Source: Oscillospiraceae bacterium (lineage in GTDB: Bacteria; Bacillota; Clostridia; UMGS1810). From it: a stretch of DNA of 64,000 bases. This document shows, in pieces, positions 55,348-63,957 of the stretch. A program made the position numbers and the translations under genes. The stretch spans positions 112,594-176,593 of the forward strand of contig SVJZ01000002.1 of assembly GCA_015068705.1 (NCBI GenBank). The letters are read 5' to 3'. Positions within the stretch are counted from its first letter, which is position 1, and each line of letters opens with the position of its first letter. The notes below the pieces were generated by a model. The model searched no databases and had not been told where the DNA came from. It saw only the letters and a list, made by a program, of their open reading frames with translations.

Positions 55348-56865
55348 TTACCAGTGGTTTTGCAGGATTTTCTCGGCGATTTCATCAAAAACCGGCACAC
55401 ACGCCCTTGCCCCCTGCCGACCATTTTCCACAAACACCGCCATGGCGTAGCGCGGCGCGTGGTAGGGGAAATATCCCACAAACCAACCATGTACCATGGT
55501 TTCATCCCCCACTGCCCAACCCGTTTCGGCACTGGAGGTTTTTCCTGCCGCCTCGGCACCCTCCAACCGCACACCCTGTCCCGTGCCGGTTCGGGTTACC
55601 TCTAGCATCATTTCACCAATCTGACGGGAAACGATTTCGTCGGTTACCTTGCGCAGGGAGTAGCGACGGGGATTTTGGATGAAATTACCTTCGGCATCCA
55701 CCACGCCATCTACCAGATTGATGCTCTTGCGGTAGCCGTTATTGGCAATGATACACGCCACATTTGCCGCCTGCAAGGGGGTCATCATCACCCCACCCTG
55801 ACCGATGGAAAGGTTGGCAACCTGAGTGTCGAGGTATTGCTCGGAAAAGGGGATATTTCCCTTGTGCTCGGGCAGCGTGCCGGGGGCAAGCAGAGGTTCT
55901 CCCAAGCCGAATGCACGGGCGGTTTCCCGGATGCGTTCCCCCGAAACGGCAGAGCCAAGCTCATAAAACACGCAGTTGCAGGACAAGGCAAACGCCTGCC
56001 GCATGGAAAGCTCGCCGTGCCCTTCCTCTTTGAGGCAACCAAATCGCAAACCGTGTATCTGCCGAAATCCGTTACACCAAAACAGGTCATCCGGACGGCA
56101 GACGAAGGTGCCGAGTGCCGCCGCAGAGGTGATGATTTTGAAAACGCTCCCTGCATCATAGGCGCACAGGGCACGATTTAGCAGCTCCCCACCATCACTA
56201 TCCAGATACTGGGTAAGGTGATTGCGGTCAAAATCCGGCGCGCTGACCATGGCTCGCACATCAAAGGTTTGGGTATCCAGCACCACCACCGCACCCGTAT
56301 GGCCGGTGCGGTAGAGTGCATCCTCCGCCGCTTTCTGGATGTGGTAATCCAAGGTAAGGCGGACACTGCGTTGTGGCGTGAAGGAAGCATTTTGGGCACT
56401 CGCCCCGAACGCGGCAATCCGCTCACGGCGCGCATCTGCAATACCTGAAATGACATATGACGTATCGGTGGCAAGCACATGGTCGTAGGTCTGCTCGATA
56501 CCGCTGATGCCCTCATTTTCACCATTGACATAGCCCACCACATGGGAAGCAACACTTTGCTCATCATAGCGCATGGGCAAAAGAAAAGGGATTTGCCGGT
56601 GGTTGACCGCACCGGTTTGCGGAATAATACTGTCGTCCTCATCAATCACATGGGGGTGACTGCGCGCATCCACCAGTGGGATTCCGTTTCGGTCGGTAAT
56701 GCCCCCTCTCCACTCTTTTACGGTGATCTCGCCTGCACGTTGGGATGCGGCACGGGTGGCAAGCTTGCCGCTTTGTATGGTGGCAATACTGACAATGACC
56801 AAAAGCAACATTCCAAATACCATAAGGCACAGGACAAAAAACAGATTTCGACGAACGGGCGACAT
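55348..56865 (-). CDS. Penicillin-binding protein transpeptidase (class B, PbpA/SpoVD-like)
   Basis: This 505-residue membrane-anchored enzyme (helix about 8-29) cross-links peptidoglycan. A short dimerisation domain precedes the transpeptidase domain. The active serine is in AGSVFK (SxxK), the second motif is SCN, and the third reads KTSSAETG instead of KTGT. ITDRNGIPL is the usual PBP2 N-terminal motif. Serine in place of glycine in the third motif may alter beta-lactam binding. The ATG at 56865 fits GGAG better than the upstream GTG. Confidence 0.93.
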   Translation of the reverse strand: MSPVRRNLFFVLCLMVFGMLLLVIVSIATIQSGKLATRAASQRAGEITVKEWRGGITDRNGIPLVDARSHPHVIDEDDSIIPQTGAVNHRQIPFLLPMRYDEQSVASHVVGYVNGENEGISGIEQTYDHVLATDTSYVISGIADARRERIAAFGASAQNASFTPQRSVRLTLDYHIQKAAEDALYRTGHTGAVVVLDTQTFDVRAMVSAPDFDRNHLTQYLDSDGGELLNRALCAYDAGSVFKIITSAAALGTFVCRPDDLFWCNGFRQIHGLRFGCLKEEGHGELSMRQAFALSCNCVFYELGSAVSGERIRETARAFGLGEPLLAPGTLPEHKGNIPFSEQYLDTQVANLSIGQGGVMMTPLQAANVACIIANNGYRKSINLVDGVVDAEGNFIQNPRRYSLRKVTDEIVSRQIGEMMLEVTRTGTGQGVRLEGAEAAGKTSSAETGWAVGDETMVHGWFVGYFPYHAPRYAMAVFVENGRQGARACVPVFDEIAEKILQNHW

Positions 56866-56929
56866 GAAAAACACTCCTTTTTTCGGATAAAACTATCTTT
56901 TCCGCTCGTGGAAAAAGTATGCAGGCAGC

Positions 56930-56963
56930 AAAAAAGAGAAACGGAAATCCGTTTCTCTTTTTT
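56930..56963. terminator. Bidirectional terminator between aminotransferase and PBP genes
   Basis: The arms AAAAAAGAGAAACGGA (56930-56945) and TCCGTTTCTCTTTTTT (56948-56963) pair perfectly. It follows the aminotransferase gene and precedes the PBP gene. Confidence 0.88.
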
Positions 56964-57056
56964 AAAATCTTATTGAGGATTATGCGCATAACTTTTGCAT
57001 TTTTAAGTGTGTTTCCTCGATTTTCTTGTGGTTTTTGAGAATTACCGACCAAGGGA

Positions 57057-58433
57057 TCAAAGGTTGAACTTCTCCTTTGCTGCGGCAAGTGCCTTATCAA
57101 AGGTAGCCATCATCTCATCCACATTTTCTTTGGTGAATACAATGGGAGGTGCAACAACGATCAGGTCATCATTGTTTCTCATAATCAAGCCATTGTCATA
57201 GCAGAAGTCATTGATAAAGGTACCCACATGGTAATCGGGATTGAGGGGAACAAGCTCGTCATCTTTGGTGTAAGCAAGCTCGATACAGAGCATCAGACCA
57301 AGTCCCTCATAGCCGGATACGAAATCATATTTTTTCATCAGCTTTTCAATGCCCTCTTTGACATAGGCGCTGAGCATATTACATCTTTCTACCAGTTTGT
57401 TTTCCTCGATATAATCCAGGGTCGCAATGGCAGCGGCGCAAGCGAGGTTGTGTGCGCCAAAGGTATTGCCGCTTACAAACTCATTGCCCGGTTTCTCACG
57501 GAAGCAATCCATGATTTCCTGTTTCATTGCACAAACGCCCATGGGCATCATGCCGTTGGTAAGGGATTTTGCGGTGGTGAGAATGTCGGGAGTTACGCCA
57601 AACAGTTCGGATACGAACATGGCACCGCTCTTTACGATACCAACCTGAATTTCGTCGAAGATGAGCAGGATTCCAAACTCGTCACACATCTCTCTGACCT
57701 TCTGCAGGTAGCCATCGGGCGGAACGGGATAGCCCGAGTTGGAGCCGGGCAGCGGATCCATGATGAGGCAGGAGATGGTTTCGGGATCGTTGTCAATGAT
57801 GGTCTGTCTTAACGATTCGATACAGTCCATATGGCAGGTTGCTTTCTTTTTGCCCAGATGGCAGTGCTTACAGTTTGCACCGTTTGCACGGATGACAAAG
57901 TCATTTACCATGGGCTCATAGTTCTTTCTGAAATAGTCGATACCGCAAGCCGACATGGTGGAAACGGTGGTGCCGTGATAGGAACCCTGTCTGGAAATCA
58001 CTTTATAACGTTTGGAATCACCTTTGTTTAAGTGGTAGGAACGAGCCATCTTCATGGCGGCGTCATTTGCCTCCGAACCACTGGAAACAAAGAAGAACGA
58101 CGAAAGACCCTCGGGCATTACCTTTTCCAGACGTTTGCAAAGCTCTACCACGGGTGTGCAGTAGTCATCGCCAAAGTTGGGGAAAAAGTCGATCTTCTTG
58201 GACTGCTCCACGATGGCATCCATGATGTACTGATTGTTGTGACCACAGATGGTGGTGAGCAGCGAACCAAAGGTATCGAGATAGCGTGTGCCGTGGATAT
58301 CGTACACATACACGCCTTCGCTTCTATCGTAAATTTTCGGGTGTTTGTCAATATCTGCATTGACTGCATAGTGTGTGCAAATATGCTTGGCAGCATATTC
58401 TTTGATTTCCTGAATTTCTTTTTCGGTATACAT
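57057..58433 (-). CDS. Class III PLP aminotransferase with cysteine-rich insert
   Basis: This 458-residue enzyme belongs to the omega-aminotransferase group. PLP-site features are FFFVSSGSEANDAAMKMAR, LIFDEIQVGIVKSG and the lysine in TTAKSLTNGMMPMG. A four-cysteine insert (C-K-H-C, then C-H-M-D-C about 10 residues later) near residue 190 is seen in only some members and may bind metal. It is co-transcribed with the alpha/alpha-toroid gene. Its substrate might be an amino acid or amino-sugar derived compound, which remains open. ATG at 58433 follows GGAGG. Confidence 0.93.
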   Translation of the reverse strand: MYTEKEIQEIKEYAAKHICTHYAVNADIDKHPKIYDRSEGVYVYDIHGTRYLDTFGSLLTTICGHNNQYIMDAIVEQSKKIDFFPNFGDDYCTPVVELCKRLEKVMPEGLSSFFFVSSGSEANDAAMKMARSYHLNKGDSKRYKVISRQGSYHGTTVSTMSACGIDYFRKNYEPMVNDFVIRANGANCKHCHLGKKKATCHMDCIESLRQTIIDNDPETISCLIMDPLPGSNSGYPVPPDGYLQKVREMCDEFGILLIFDEIQVGIVKSGAMFVSELFGVTPDILTTAKSLTNGMMPMGVCAMKQEIMDCFREKPGNEFVSGNTFGAHNLACAAAIATLDYIEENKLVERCNMLSAYVKEGIEKLMKKYDFVSGYEGLGLMLCIELAYTKDDELVPLNPDYHVGTFINDFCYDNGLIMRNNDDLIVVAPPIVFTKENVDEMMATFDKALAAAKEKFNL

Positions 58434-58511
58434 GATTACCCTCCTATATTATAACAAAAATGAAGCGTTACCCTCTCCCCTTACCAAAAGAGGAGGGGCA
58501 AGCGGATTTAC

Positions 58512-59534
58512 TTATTTCAAAAGACCCATTCTGGACTCTATGTAGGAAATGCTATCGAGTACCCAACCCGAGAAGCATGCAGCGTGGTCAACATAGATGA
58601 GAAGAATGTCCGGCTCGTCATCGTACCACAGACCGCCTGCATATTTACCGTCTTTGTCCGAAACTTTTACCTGGGTTTCTACCACAAAGTCGATGAATTT
58701 TACAGCAGCTTCCATGGCTCTTTCGTCGCCGGTGAAGGAATAGTACATTGCGCAACCGAGTGCCGCTTTACCACTGCCCCAGTAGCTCCAGGTGTCCTCT
58801 GCGCAGGTGAAGAGGAATTCCATATAGCGTTTGGTGTAGCCGAGATATTTTTCGTCTTTGGTAATCTGGTACAGGCGGTTCATCAGAATCATTGCAAAAC
58901 CGCATTCCCAGTAGCACTGTTTGAGTTTTTTGGTATCGATAAATTCGCCACCGTCAGCCTCCAGCGCGAGCTTTCCGTCCGGCGTGGTCATGTAGTAGAA
59001 TTTGCTTGCATCGGGCTGTGCTTCCAGCACATTGATGCACCAGTCGGCACATTTATTTGCCAGCTCCAAATCATTGAAATAGATAGCGGTGGTGCCAACC
59101 CAAGCGGTTGTCATCATGCGCGCCAGCGGCATTCCTTTGTGAAGCGGGAAACCGCCACAGGGCATGGAGAGGGTTTTTAAGAAATTGTAGATGGGATAGG
59201 AAACATCAAAACGTCCCATACGATGTGCACCCTGGCAAGCCCATGCATGCTTATATACGTCTACATTATTTTCAGTATCATTGGGGTCCTCGGTGAGTAT
59301 CAGAGAACCGTTTTCACGGATGCGGGTGTCTCTGATCCAGGACAGCAGGCGATGTGCCTCTTCGTTATTGCCCACCAGGTTCCAGGAATATGCCTGCTTA
59401 TGGAACGCATCGTGTGCATAGCCCTCCCAATCGTAGCCGCCGTCTTCCTGCAAAAAGCCCAGCTGAAAATCAACTGCTTTGCGGATGGCTCTGCGGCCTG
59501 CTTCAAATTTTACTTGTAATTCTGCTTTGGTCAT
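58512..59534 (-). CDS. Alpha/alpha-toroid protein, possible glycosidase or lyase
   Basis: This 340-residue protein is helix-rich, with repeated hairpins of the type LANKCADWCINVLEAQPDASKFYY and DEKYLGYTKRYMEFLFTCAEDTWS. Repeated AW, GG and CGG motifs fit an (alpha/alpha)6 barrel like terpenoid cyclase, GH88/105 or epimerase folds. No clear catalytic motif is seen. No signal peptide was found. ATG at 59534 has GGAGG seven bases upstream. It is the first gene under the LacI-type operator, so its product should act on the inducing compound. Confidence 0.7.
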   Translation of the reverse strand: MTKAELQVKFEAGRRAIRKAVDFQLGFLQEDGGYDWEGYAHDAFHKQAYSWNLVGNNEEAHRLLSWIRDTRIRENGSLILTEDPNDTENNVDVYKHAWACQGAHRMGRFDVSYPIYNFLKTLSMPCGGFPLHKGMPLARMMTTAWVGTTAIYFNDLELANKCADWCINVLEAQPDASKFYYMTTPDGKLALEADGGEFIDTKKLKQCYWECGFAMILMNRLYQITKDEKYLGYTKRYMEFLFTCAEDTWSYWGSGKAALGCAMYYSFTGDERAMEAAVKFIDFVVETQVKVSDKDGKYAGGLWYDDEPDILLIYVDHAACFSGWVLDSISYIESRMGLLK

Positions 59535-59597
59535 GATTGCCCCTCCTATAATCATTAAAATTTTTGATTAAAAGTACGTCAATAAACGAACAAGGAC

Positions 59598-59627
59598 ATT
59601 ATACAACATTGTAAAACGTTTTGCAAT
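59598..59627 (-). promoter_or_regulatory. Promoter with LacI-type operator for toroid-aminotransferase operon
   Basis: On the minus strand TTGCAA (59621-59626) and TATAAT (59598-59603) have a 17-bp spacer. A 20-bp near-palindrome at 59608-59627 (arms ATTGTAAAAC and GTTTTGCAAT, one mismatch) covers the -35 and spacer. This is the shape of a LacI/PurR operator. Confidence 0.85.
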
Positions 59628-59763
59628 AGTTTTTCGAAAATTTCTATATTTTTCTTTTTCAAAAACAAGGCGGTATTATGCATATTTCCGCTTGTTTCAT
59701 GATGTTTTCTTGCTTTTTGGCTTGAAATTGGGTCGAAAATATTTTGCGGAAAAACGGGTAATT

Positions 59764-59783
59764 TTTGTAAAACGTTTTCCTGC
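59764..59783. promoter_or_regulatory. Second LacI-type operator
   Basis: TTTGTAAAACGTTTTCCTGC shares the core GTAAAACGTTTT with the operator at 59608-59627. It lies just upstream of the regulator's own promoter. The two centres are 156 bp apart, close to 15 helical turns, so looping is possible. Confidence 0.75.
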
Positions 59784-59792
59784 TGTTTATGT

Positions 59793-59821
59793 TTGACACT
59801 CCATTTTTGGTATGGTATAAT
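59793..59821 (+). promoter_or_regulatory. Consensus promoter for LacI-type regulator gene
   Basis: TTGACA (59793-59798) and TATAAT (59816-59821) are perfect at 17-bp spacing. The second operator sits immediately upstream. The 377-bp divergent gap holds these promoters and operators and no further gene. Confidence 0.9.
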
Positions 59822-59911
59822 TAAAATGAAATGTAGGCAAATATTTTCGAAAACAATTTTTCCTTCTATTATAAATAGTTCGCATAAATACTTTAAAAGG
59901 TAGGATCAATC

Positions 59912-60949
59912 ATGGAGCAGAAACGAATTACCATAAAAGATATTTCCGAGCAGCTCGGGGTTTCCTGTGCGGTAATCAGCAAGGCATTAAACAACAAGAG
60001 CGGTGTAAACAAAGAGCTACGGGAAAAGATTCTGACAACTGCAAATGAGCTTGGATACCGCATCAACAAGGTGGCGCAAAGTATGGCGAGAAACACCATT
60101 GTGATTGGCGTTGTGATTCCGGCGGCGACCCACGATTACTTTTCCTTTATGAAAAAAGGGCTGGACACCGAGTTTGAGCGGTTGCGCGATTACAATGTGG
60201 AAAAGCGGTATTATGTGATAGAAAATCTCTATTCGAGTATTGACACCATCCGTGCGCTAAACCAATGTATGGAGGATGGTGTTCAGGGCATTATTCTGTG
60301 CGACTTTTTCCCCAGTGGACTTGACAAGGTATTTGGTGAACTGGAAAAGAGAAACATCCCCATTGTGTTGATGGGGGATTCCCAATCCACCACAAGCAAA
60401 TATCTATGCTCGGTGCAGGTGGATGCCTACCGCTCAGGGCAAATGGCAGCAGAGCTGCTACGGCTATGCACAAAAGAAAACTCGAATGTTGCTATTTTTG
60501 TGGGAAACAAGGACAATGTGGAGCACAAGCTCAAAATTCAAGGGTTTGTGGACAGCCTAAATACATACGGGCTAAACCTTGTAGGGGTTTACGAAACGCA
60601 TGACGACGACACCATTGCCCTGCACCTGATGAAAAAGATTTTGGGCGATTCCAAGAATCTGCACGGGTTGTATTCTGCCACCTCGAATTTTGCATCCATC
60701 GGCAGAATCATCCAGGACGAGCAGTTGGATTTGAAGGTGGTTTGCACCGATATTGACAGTGCAGTGGCGTATTATCTCAAGGCAGGTATTGCACAGTGTA
60801 CCATTTTTCAGGATTTGGAAAAGCACGGCAGAACAGCGGTACGTCTGCTATACGAGCACATTGCCGAATACAGGGAAATCGACAAAACTGTTTACATCAC
60901 CCCTCTGGTGGTGGTTAGAAGCAATCTGGACGCCTATCTGGATTCGTAA
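59912..60949 (+). CDS. LacI family transcriptional regulator
   Basis: This 345-residue repressor has the N-terminal HTH (ITIKDISEQLGVSCAVISKALNNKSGVNKELREKI) and a periplasmic-binding-protein-like sensor (IVIGVVIPAATHDYFSFMKKGL and RSGQMAAELLR). It is divergent from the toroid-aminotransferase operon, and both promoters have a matching operator, so it probably represses both. The effector is unknown. ATG at 59912 has a weak AGGTAGG upstream. Confidence 0.95.
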   Translation: MEQKRITIKDISEQLGVSCAVISKALNNKSGVNKELREKILTTANELGYRINKVAQSMARNTIVIGVVIPAATHDYFSFMKKGLDTEFERLRDYNVEKRYYVIENLYSSIDTIRALNQCMEDGVQGIILCDFFPSGLDKVFGELEKRNIPIVLMGDSQSTTSKYLCSVQVDAYRSGQMAAELLRLCTKENSNVAIFVGNKDNVEHKLKIQGFVDSLNTYGLNLVGVYETHDDDTIALHLMKKILGDSKNLHGLYSATSNFASIGRIIQDEQLDLKVVCTDIDSAVAYYLKAGIAQCTIFQDLEKHGRTAVRLLYEHIAEYREIDKTVYITPLVVVRSNLDAYLDS

Positions 60950-60959
60950 AAAAACATCA

Positions 60960-60988
60960 AAAAAACCGTGCCAAAAGCACGGTTTTTT
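60960..60988. terminator. Bidirectional terminator between LacI and AraC genes
   Basis: AAAAAACCGTGC (60960-60971) pairs with GCACGGTTTTTT (60977-60988). Both convergent genes end here. Confidence 0.88.
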
Positions 60989-61000
60989 CTATATGGTTGA

Positions 61001-61828
61001 TTATAGCATATATACCGGAATGTTTTCCTCATTCTTTTCGGGTGCCATACGATAGCTACGGGGGGAAAGTCCCGTTTTTTGTTTGAAAATATTGGAGAAA
61101 TAATGCTCATCTGCAAAGCAAAGCTGACGGGCAATTTCTTTGACTGACAAGCAGGATTCCTCAAGCATAAGTTTTGCCGCGCCAATACGCCGGTCAAGGG
61201 AATAGTTGTAAGGAGTCTGCCCATAGGCGCTTTTGAAAATACGGATGGTCTGGGAGGGAGAGCGCCCGATGAGTTTTGCAAGCTCTTCCACTGTTACCTG
61301 CTCGCACACATGGGCATCCAGGTAGGATTTGATACGCAGCGCATCCCCCGTTTCTGCCGGAATCATCCGCTCTGCAATCCGGCACAGAATCCGGTGAAAA
61401 ACCAATGCGTTCAACGCGGTTGCCTGTTCTGGGTTCCGACACGCATTTTGCACAAATTCCTCAAACAGCTCCTGTGCATCCACCCCTTTGACATGAATGA
61501 CATTTTCCAAACCATACGCCATCAAAAGATGTTCCACCAAAGAACCATCCACTGTAAACCAGGCAATCTCCCAAGGCTCGGACGGGTCGGCGGCACAAAC
61601 ATGGTCATCCTCCTTGTGGAGTATAAACACATCCCCCTCCTCGGGACGAACGGTCATCTCACGGGTGGTTACCACACCCTTTCCCGAAATCACATACCCC
61701 ATGCAGGTGACAGAAGATTTGTTTCTTACAATGCGATAGCTGCCGTCACAGTGGGAAATGGCAGCAAGGGAAATGCCAAACGGGGCATCCGTCAGGTCAT
61801 CCATGATACTGTAAATTTTCTCGTTCAT
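61001..61828 (-). CDS. AraC family transcriptional regulator
   Basis: This 275-residue protein has a cupin-like N-terminus (CMGYVISGKGVVTTREMTVRPEEGDVFILHKEDDH). The C-terminal double HTH is VTVEELAKLIGRSPSQTIRIFKSAYGQTP and LSVKEIARQLCFADEHYFSNIFKQKTG. It probably senses a small molecule, and the target is likely nearby. I start at ATG 61828 after GAGG. It has its own promoter. Confidence 0.92.
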   Translation of the reverse strand: MNEKIYSIMDDLTDAPFGISLAAISHCDGSYRIVRNKSSVTCMGYVISGKGVVTTREMTVRPEEGDVFILHKEDDHVCAADPSEPWEIAWFTVDGSLVEHLLMAYGLENVIHVKGVDAQELFEEFVQNACRNPEQATALNALVFHRILCRIAERMIPAETGDALRIKSYLDAHVCEQVTVEELAKLIGRSPSQTIRIFKSAYGQTPYNYSLDRRIGAAKLMLEESCLSVKEIARQLCFADEHYFSNIFKQKTGLSPRSYRMAPEKNEENIPVYML

Positions 61829-61876
61829 GCGCAAAAACCTCACTTATTTTTCGATAAAATCCGTTTATTTGTAATT

Positions 61877-61905
61877 ATTATAGCAGGAAACTATAAGAAA
61901 GTAAA
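61877..61905 (-). promoter_or_regulatory. Promoter for AraC gene
   Basis: On the minus strand TTTACT (61900-61905) and TATAAT (61877-61882) are 17 bp apart. Confidence 0.7.
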
Positions 61906-61983
61906 GAATAATTTGGATTTTTTTAAAATAAATGATACCAAATGGGGCATACTATACGAAAAATGAGAAACGGAGCGGCAGGC

Positions 61984-62910
61984 ATGGACGGAATGCTATC
62001 GGTTATCATCCCTGCATACAACGAAGCGGACATCATTGTCAAAACCCTTGATGCAATTTTCCTCACCCTGCACCAACACAATATTCCACACGAGCTGATC
62101 GTGGTGGACGACGGCTCTGTCGACCACACCTGGGAGCAGATCACCGCCTTTGCAGACCAAAATCCAAATGTGGTAGCGATTTGTTTTTCCCGTAATTTTG
62201 GAAAAGAGGCGGCAATCTTTGCCGGATTGGGTGAAGCAACCGGAGATGCGGTTGCGGTGATGGACGGCGATTTACAGCACCCGGCAGAGCTTTTGCCCGA
62301 AATGTATACACTGTGGCAGAAGGGGTTTGAGGTGGTGGAGGGAGTAAAGGCAAATCGGGGGAAGGAAGGGATATGTAGCAGACTTTGTGCCCACTCCTTT
62401 TACCGGATATGGAAAATATTTACGCACATTGATCTATCCGGCGGAACAGATTTTAAGTTGATGGACCGAAAAGTGGTGCAGGCTTTATGTTCCATGCCCG
62501 AACGCCACACCTTTTTCCGTGGCATGAATGTCTGGGTTGGATACCGCCGGGCACAAATTCCATTTGAAGTGCCGCCACGTGCAGGAGGAAAAACCAAATG
62601 GTCTTGGTGGCGGTTGTGTCGGTTTGCTCTCAATGCCATTACCTCTTTTTCCTCGGCGCCCTTACAATTGGTGACCACCGCTGGAGGAATCTTTTTTGTA
62701 TTTACCCTGGTGATGGGTTTACAAACCCTCTGGAACAAATTTTCAGGACGTGCCATTGGAGGGTTTACCACCGTGATTTTGCTTTTGCTGATGATTGGAA
62801 GCATCATTATGCTGGCACTGGGGATTATCGGCAGTTACCTTGCCAAAATCTACGAGGAGCTTAAAGGGCGGCCGCGCTACCTGATTACCCGCCGACTGGA
62901 TAGGCGTTGA
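61984..62910 (+). CDS. GT2 glycosyltransferase with two C-terminal membrane helices
   Basis: This 308-residue protein resembles DPM1/GtrB-type glycosyltransferases. The GT-A domain has VIIPAYNEADII, VVDDGSVDHTW and MDGDLQHPAEL (metal-binding). Two membrane helices close it (GGIFFVFTLVMGLQTLW, FTTVILLLLMIGSIIMLALGIIGSYL). It transfers a sugar from a nucleotide donor to undecaprenyl phosphate for wall or surface glycans. I prefer ATG 61984 with GGAG eight bases upstream over an earlier in-frame ATG. Confidence 0.92.
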   Translation: MDGMLSVIIPAYNEADIIVKTLDAIFLTLHQHNIPHELIVVDDGSVDHTWEQITAFADQNPNVVAICFSRNFGKEAAIFAGLGEATGDAVAVMDGDLQHPAELLPEMYTLWQKGFEVVEGVKANRGKEGICSRLCAHSFYRIWKIFTHIDLSGGTDFKLMDRKVVQALCSMPERHTFFRGMNVWVGYRRAQIPFEVPPRAGGKTKWSWWRLCRFALNAITSFSSAPLQLVTTAGGIFFVFTLVMGLQTLWNKFSGRAIGGFTTVILLLLMIGSIIMLALGIIGSYLAKIYEELKGRPRYLITRRLDRR

Positions 62911-62935
62911 CTTTGCAAAAGAGACATGTTACAAT
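62907..62935 (+). promoter_or_regulatory. Promoter for aldose epimerase-like gene
   Basis: TTGACT (62907-62912) and TACAAT (62930-62935) with 17-bp spacing overlap the stop codon of the glycosyltransferase gene. Confidence 0.78.
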
Positions 62936-62967
62936 AAAAAAGATGTATCAAAAAGGAGGAAATTTCC

Positions 62968-63822
62968 ATGTCTGAACTTATCATAAAAAACCAACAGCTG
63001 ACCATTACCATCAGCACCAAAGGTGCAGAAATACAAAGTGTGCGCACGGCAGACGGCACCGAACTTTTGTGGTGTGGCGATCCCAACGTGTGGGGGTGGC
63101 ATGCACCGGTGCTCTTCCCCATTGTGGGCGGATTGAAGAATGATACCTACCGCTACAACGGTATTGATTATACCATGAAGCGCCACGGATTCGGACGCAC
63201 CAGTGAGTATCAAGTGGAATGTGCAACCGATACCAGTGCAACCTTCCTTCTGTGTGACAATGAGCAAACACGGGCGCAGTATCCGTTTTCCTTTGCGTTT
63301 CGCATTACCTATACACTGGAAGGCGACAGCCTGAAGGTAGCGTATCAGGTGGACAATGCAGGCGAGGACACCATGTATTTCTTCTCGGGTTCCCACGAGG
63401 CATATGCCTGCCCCAACGGAATTGAGGAGTACAGTGTGATTTTTGACAAGCCGGAAGACCTCTATGCCCATGTGATTGAAGGGGGAATTATCACCCGCAA
63501 AATGGTGCACATCCCGACCGAGGGGCAGGAATTAAAGCTTACATACGACTTATTCAAGGTGGATGCGCAGGTATTTCCGGGCACAAATTCGGATGCCGTT
63601 ACCCTGCTCCATCGCCCCAGTGGCAGAAAAATCCGTGTGGAATTTCCGGGATGCTCCCATCTACTTCTGTGGACAAAGCCGGGCGCAAACTACATTTGCA
63701 TCGAGCCATGGCATGGTCTGAGTGAATTTGAGGGAAACAGTTTGGAGCTGGACAAAAAGGACGGGGTGCTTTCCCTTAAAGCAGGGGAAACATGGAGCGC
63801 CGAACACACCATTACTTTTTAA
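62968..63822 (+). CDS. Aldose 1-epimerase-like protein, LacX type
   Basis: This 284-residue protein has the galactose mutarotase fold. The family landmarks are MKRHGFGRTSEYQVE, the histidine in SGSHEAYACP and the glutamate in IEPWHGLSEF. It catalyses anomer interconversion of free or phosphorylated sugars. RBS AAGGAGGAAATTTCC precedes the ATG. The substrate is not defined. Confidence 0.94.
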   Translation: MSELIIKNQQLTITISTKGAEIQSVRTADGTELLWCGDPNVWGWHAPVLFPIVGGLKNDTYRYNGIDYTMKRHGFGRTSEYQVECATDTSATFLLCDNEQTRAQYPFSFAFRITYTLEGDSLKVAYQVDNAGEDTMYFFSGSHEAYACPNGIEEYSVIFDKPEDLYAHVIEGGIITRKMVHIPTEGQELKLTYDLFKVDAQVFPGTNSDAVTLLHRPSGRKIRVEFPGCSHLLLWTKPGANYICIEPWHGLSEFEGNSLELDKKDGVLSLKAGETWSAEHTITF

Positions 63823-63896
63823 TGATTTCCCGACAATACCTTATCACCGCCTGTAGCGGAGCCTCTCCTCAAGTGAATACTGATTTAATCTAAAAA

Positions 63897-63957
63897 TGTA
63901 GGGGATGGCGTCCTCGACAGCCCGAAATACGGGATGTCCGGGAGGCCGTCCCCTACA
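63897..63957. repeat. Dispersed palindromic element, complete copy
   Basis: The outer arms TGTAGGGGATGGC and GCCGTCCCCTACA form an imperfect inverted repeat. An inner CCCG/CGGG turn (AGCCCGAAATACGGGATGT) sits inside. No gene overlaps. It resembles short REP-like or MITE-like elements, and a fragment lies at 45984-46011. Confidence 0.7.
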
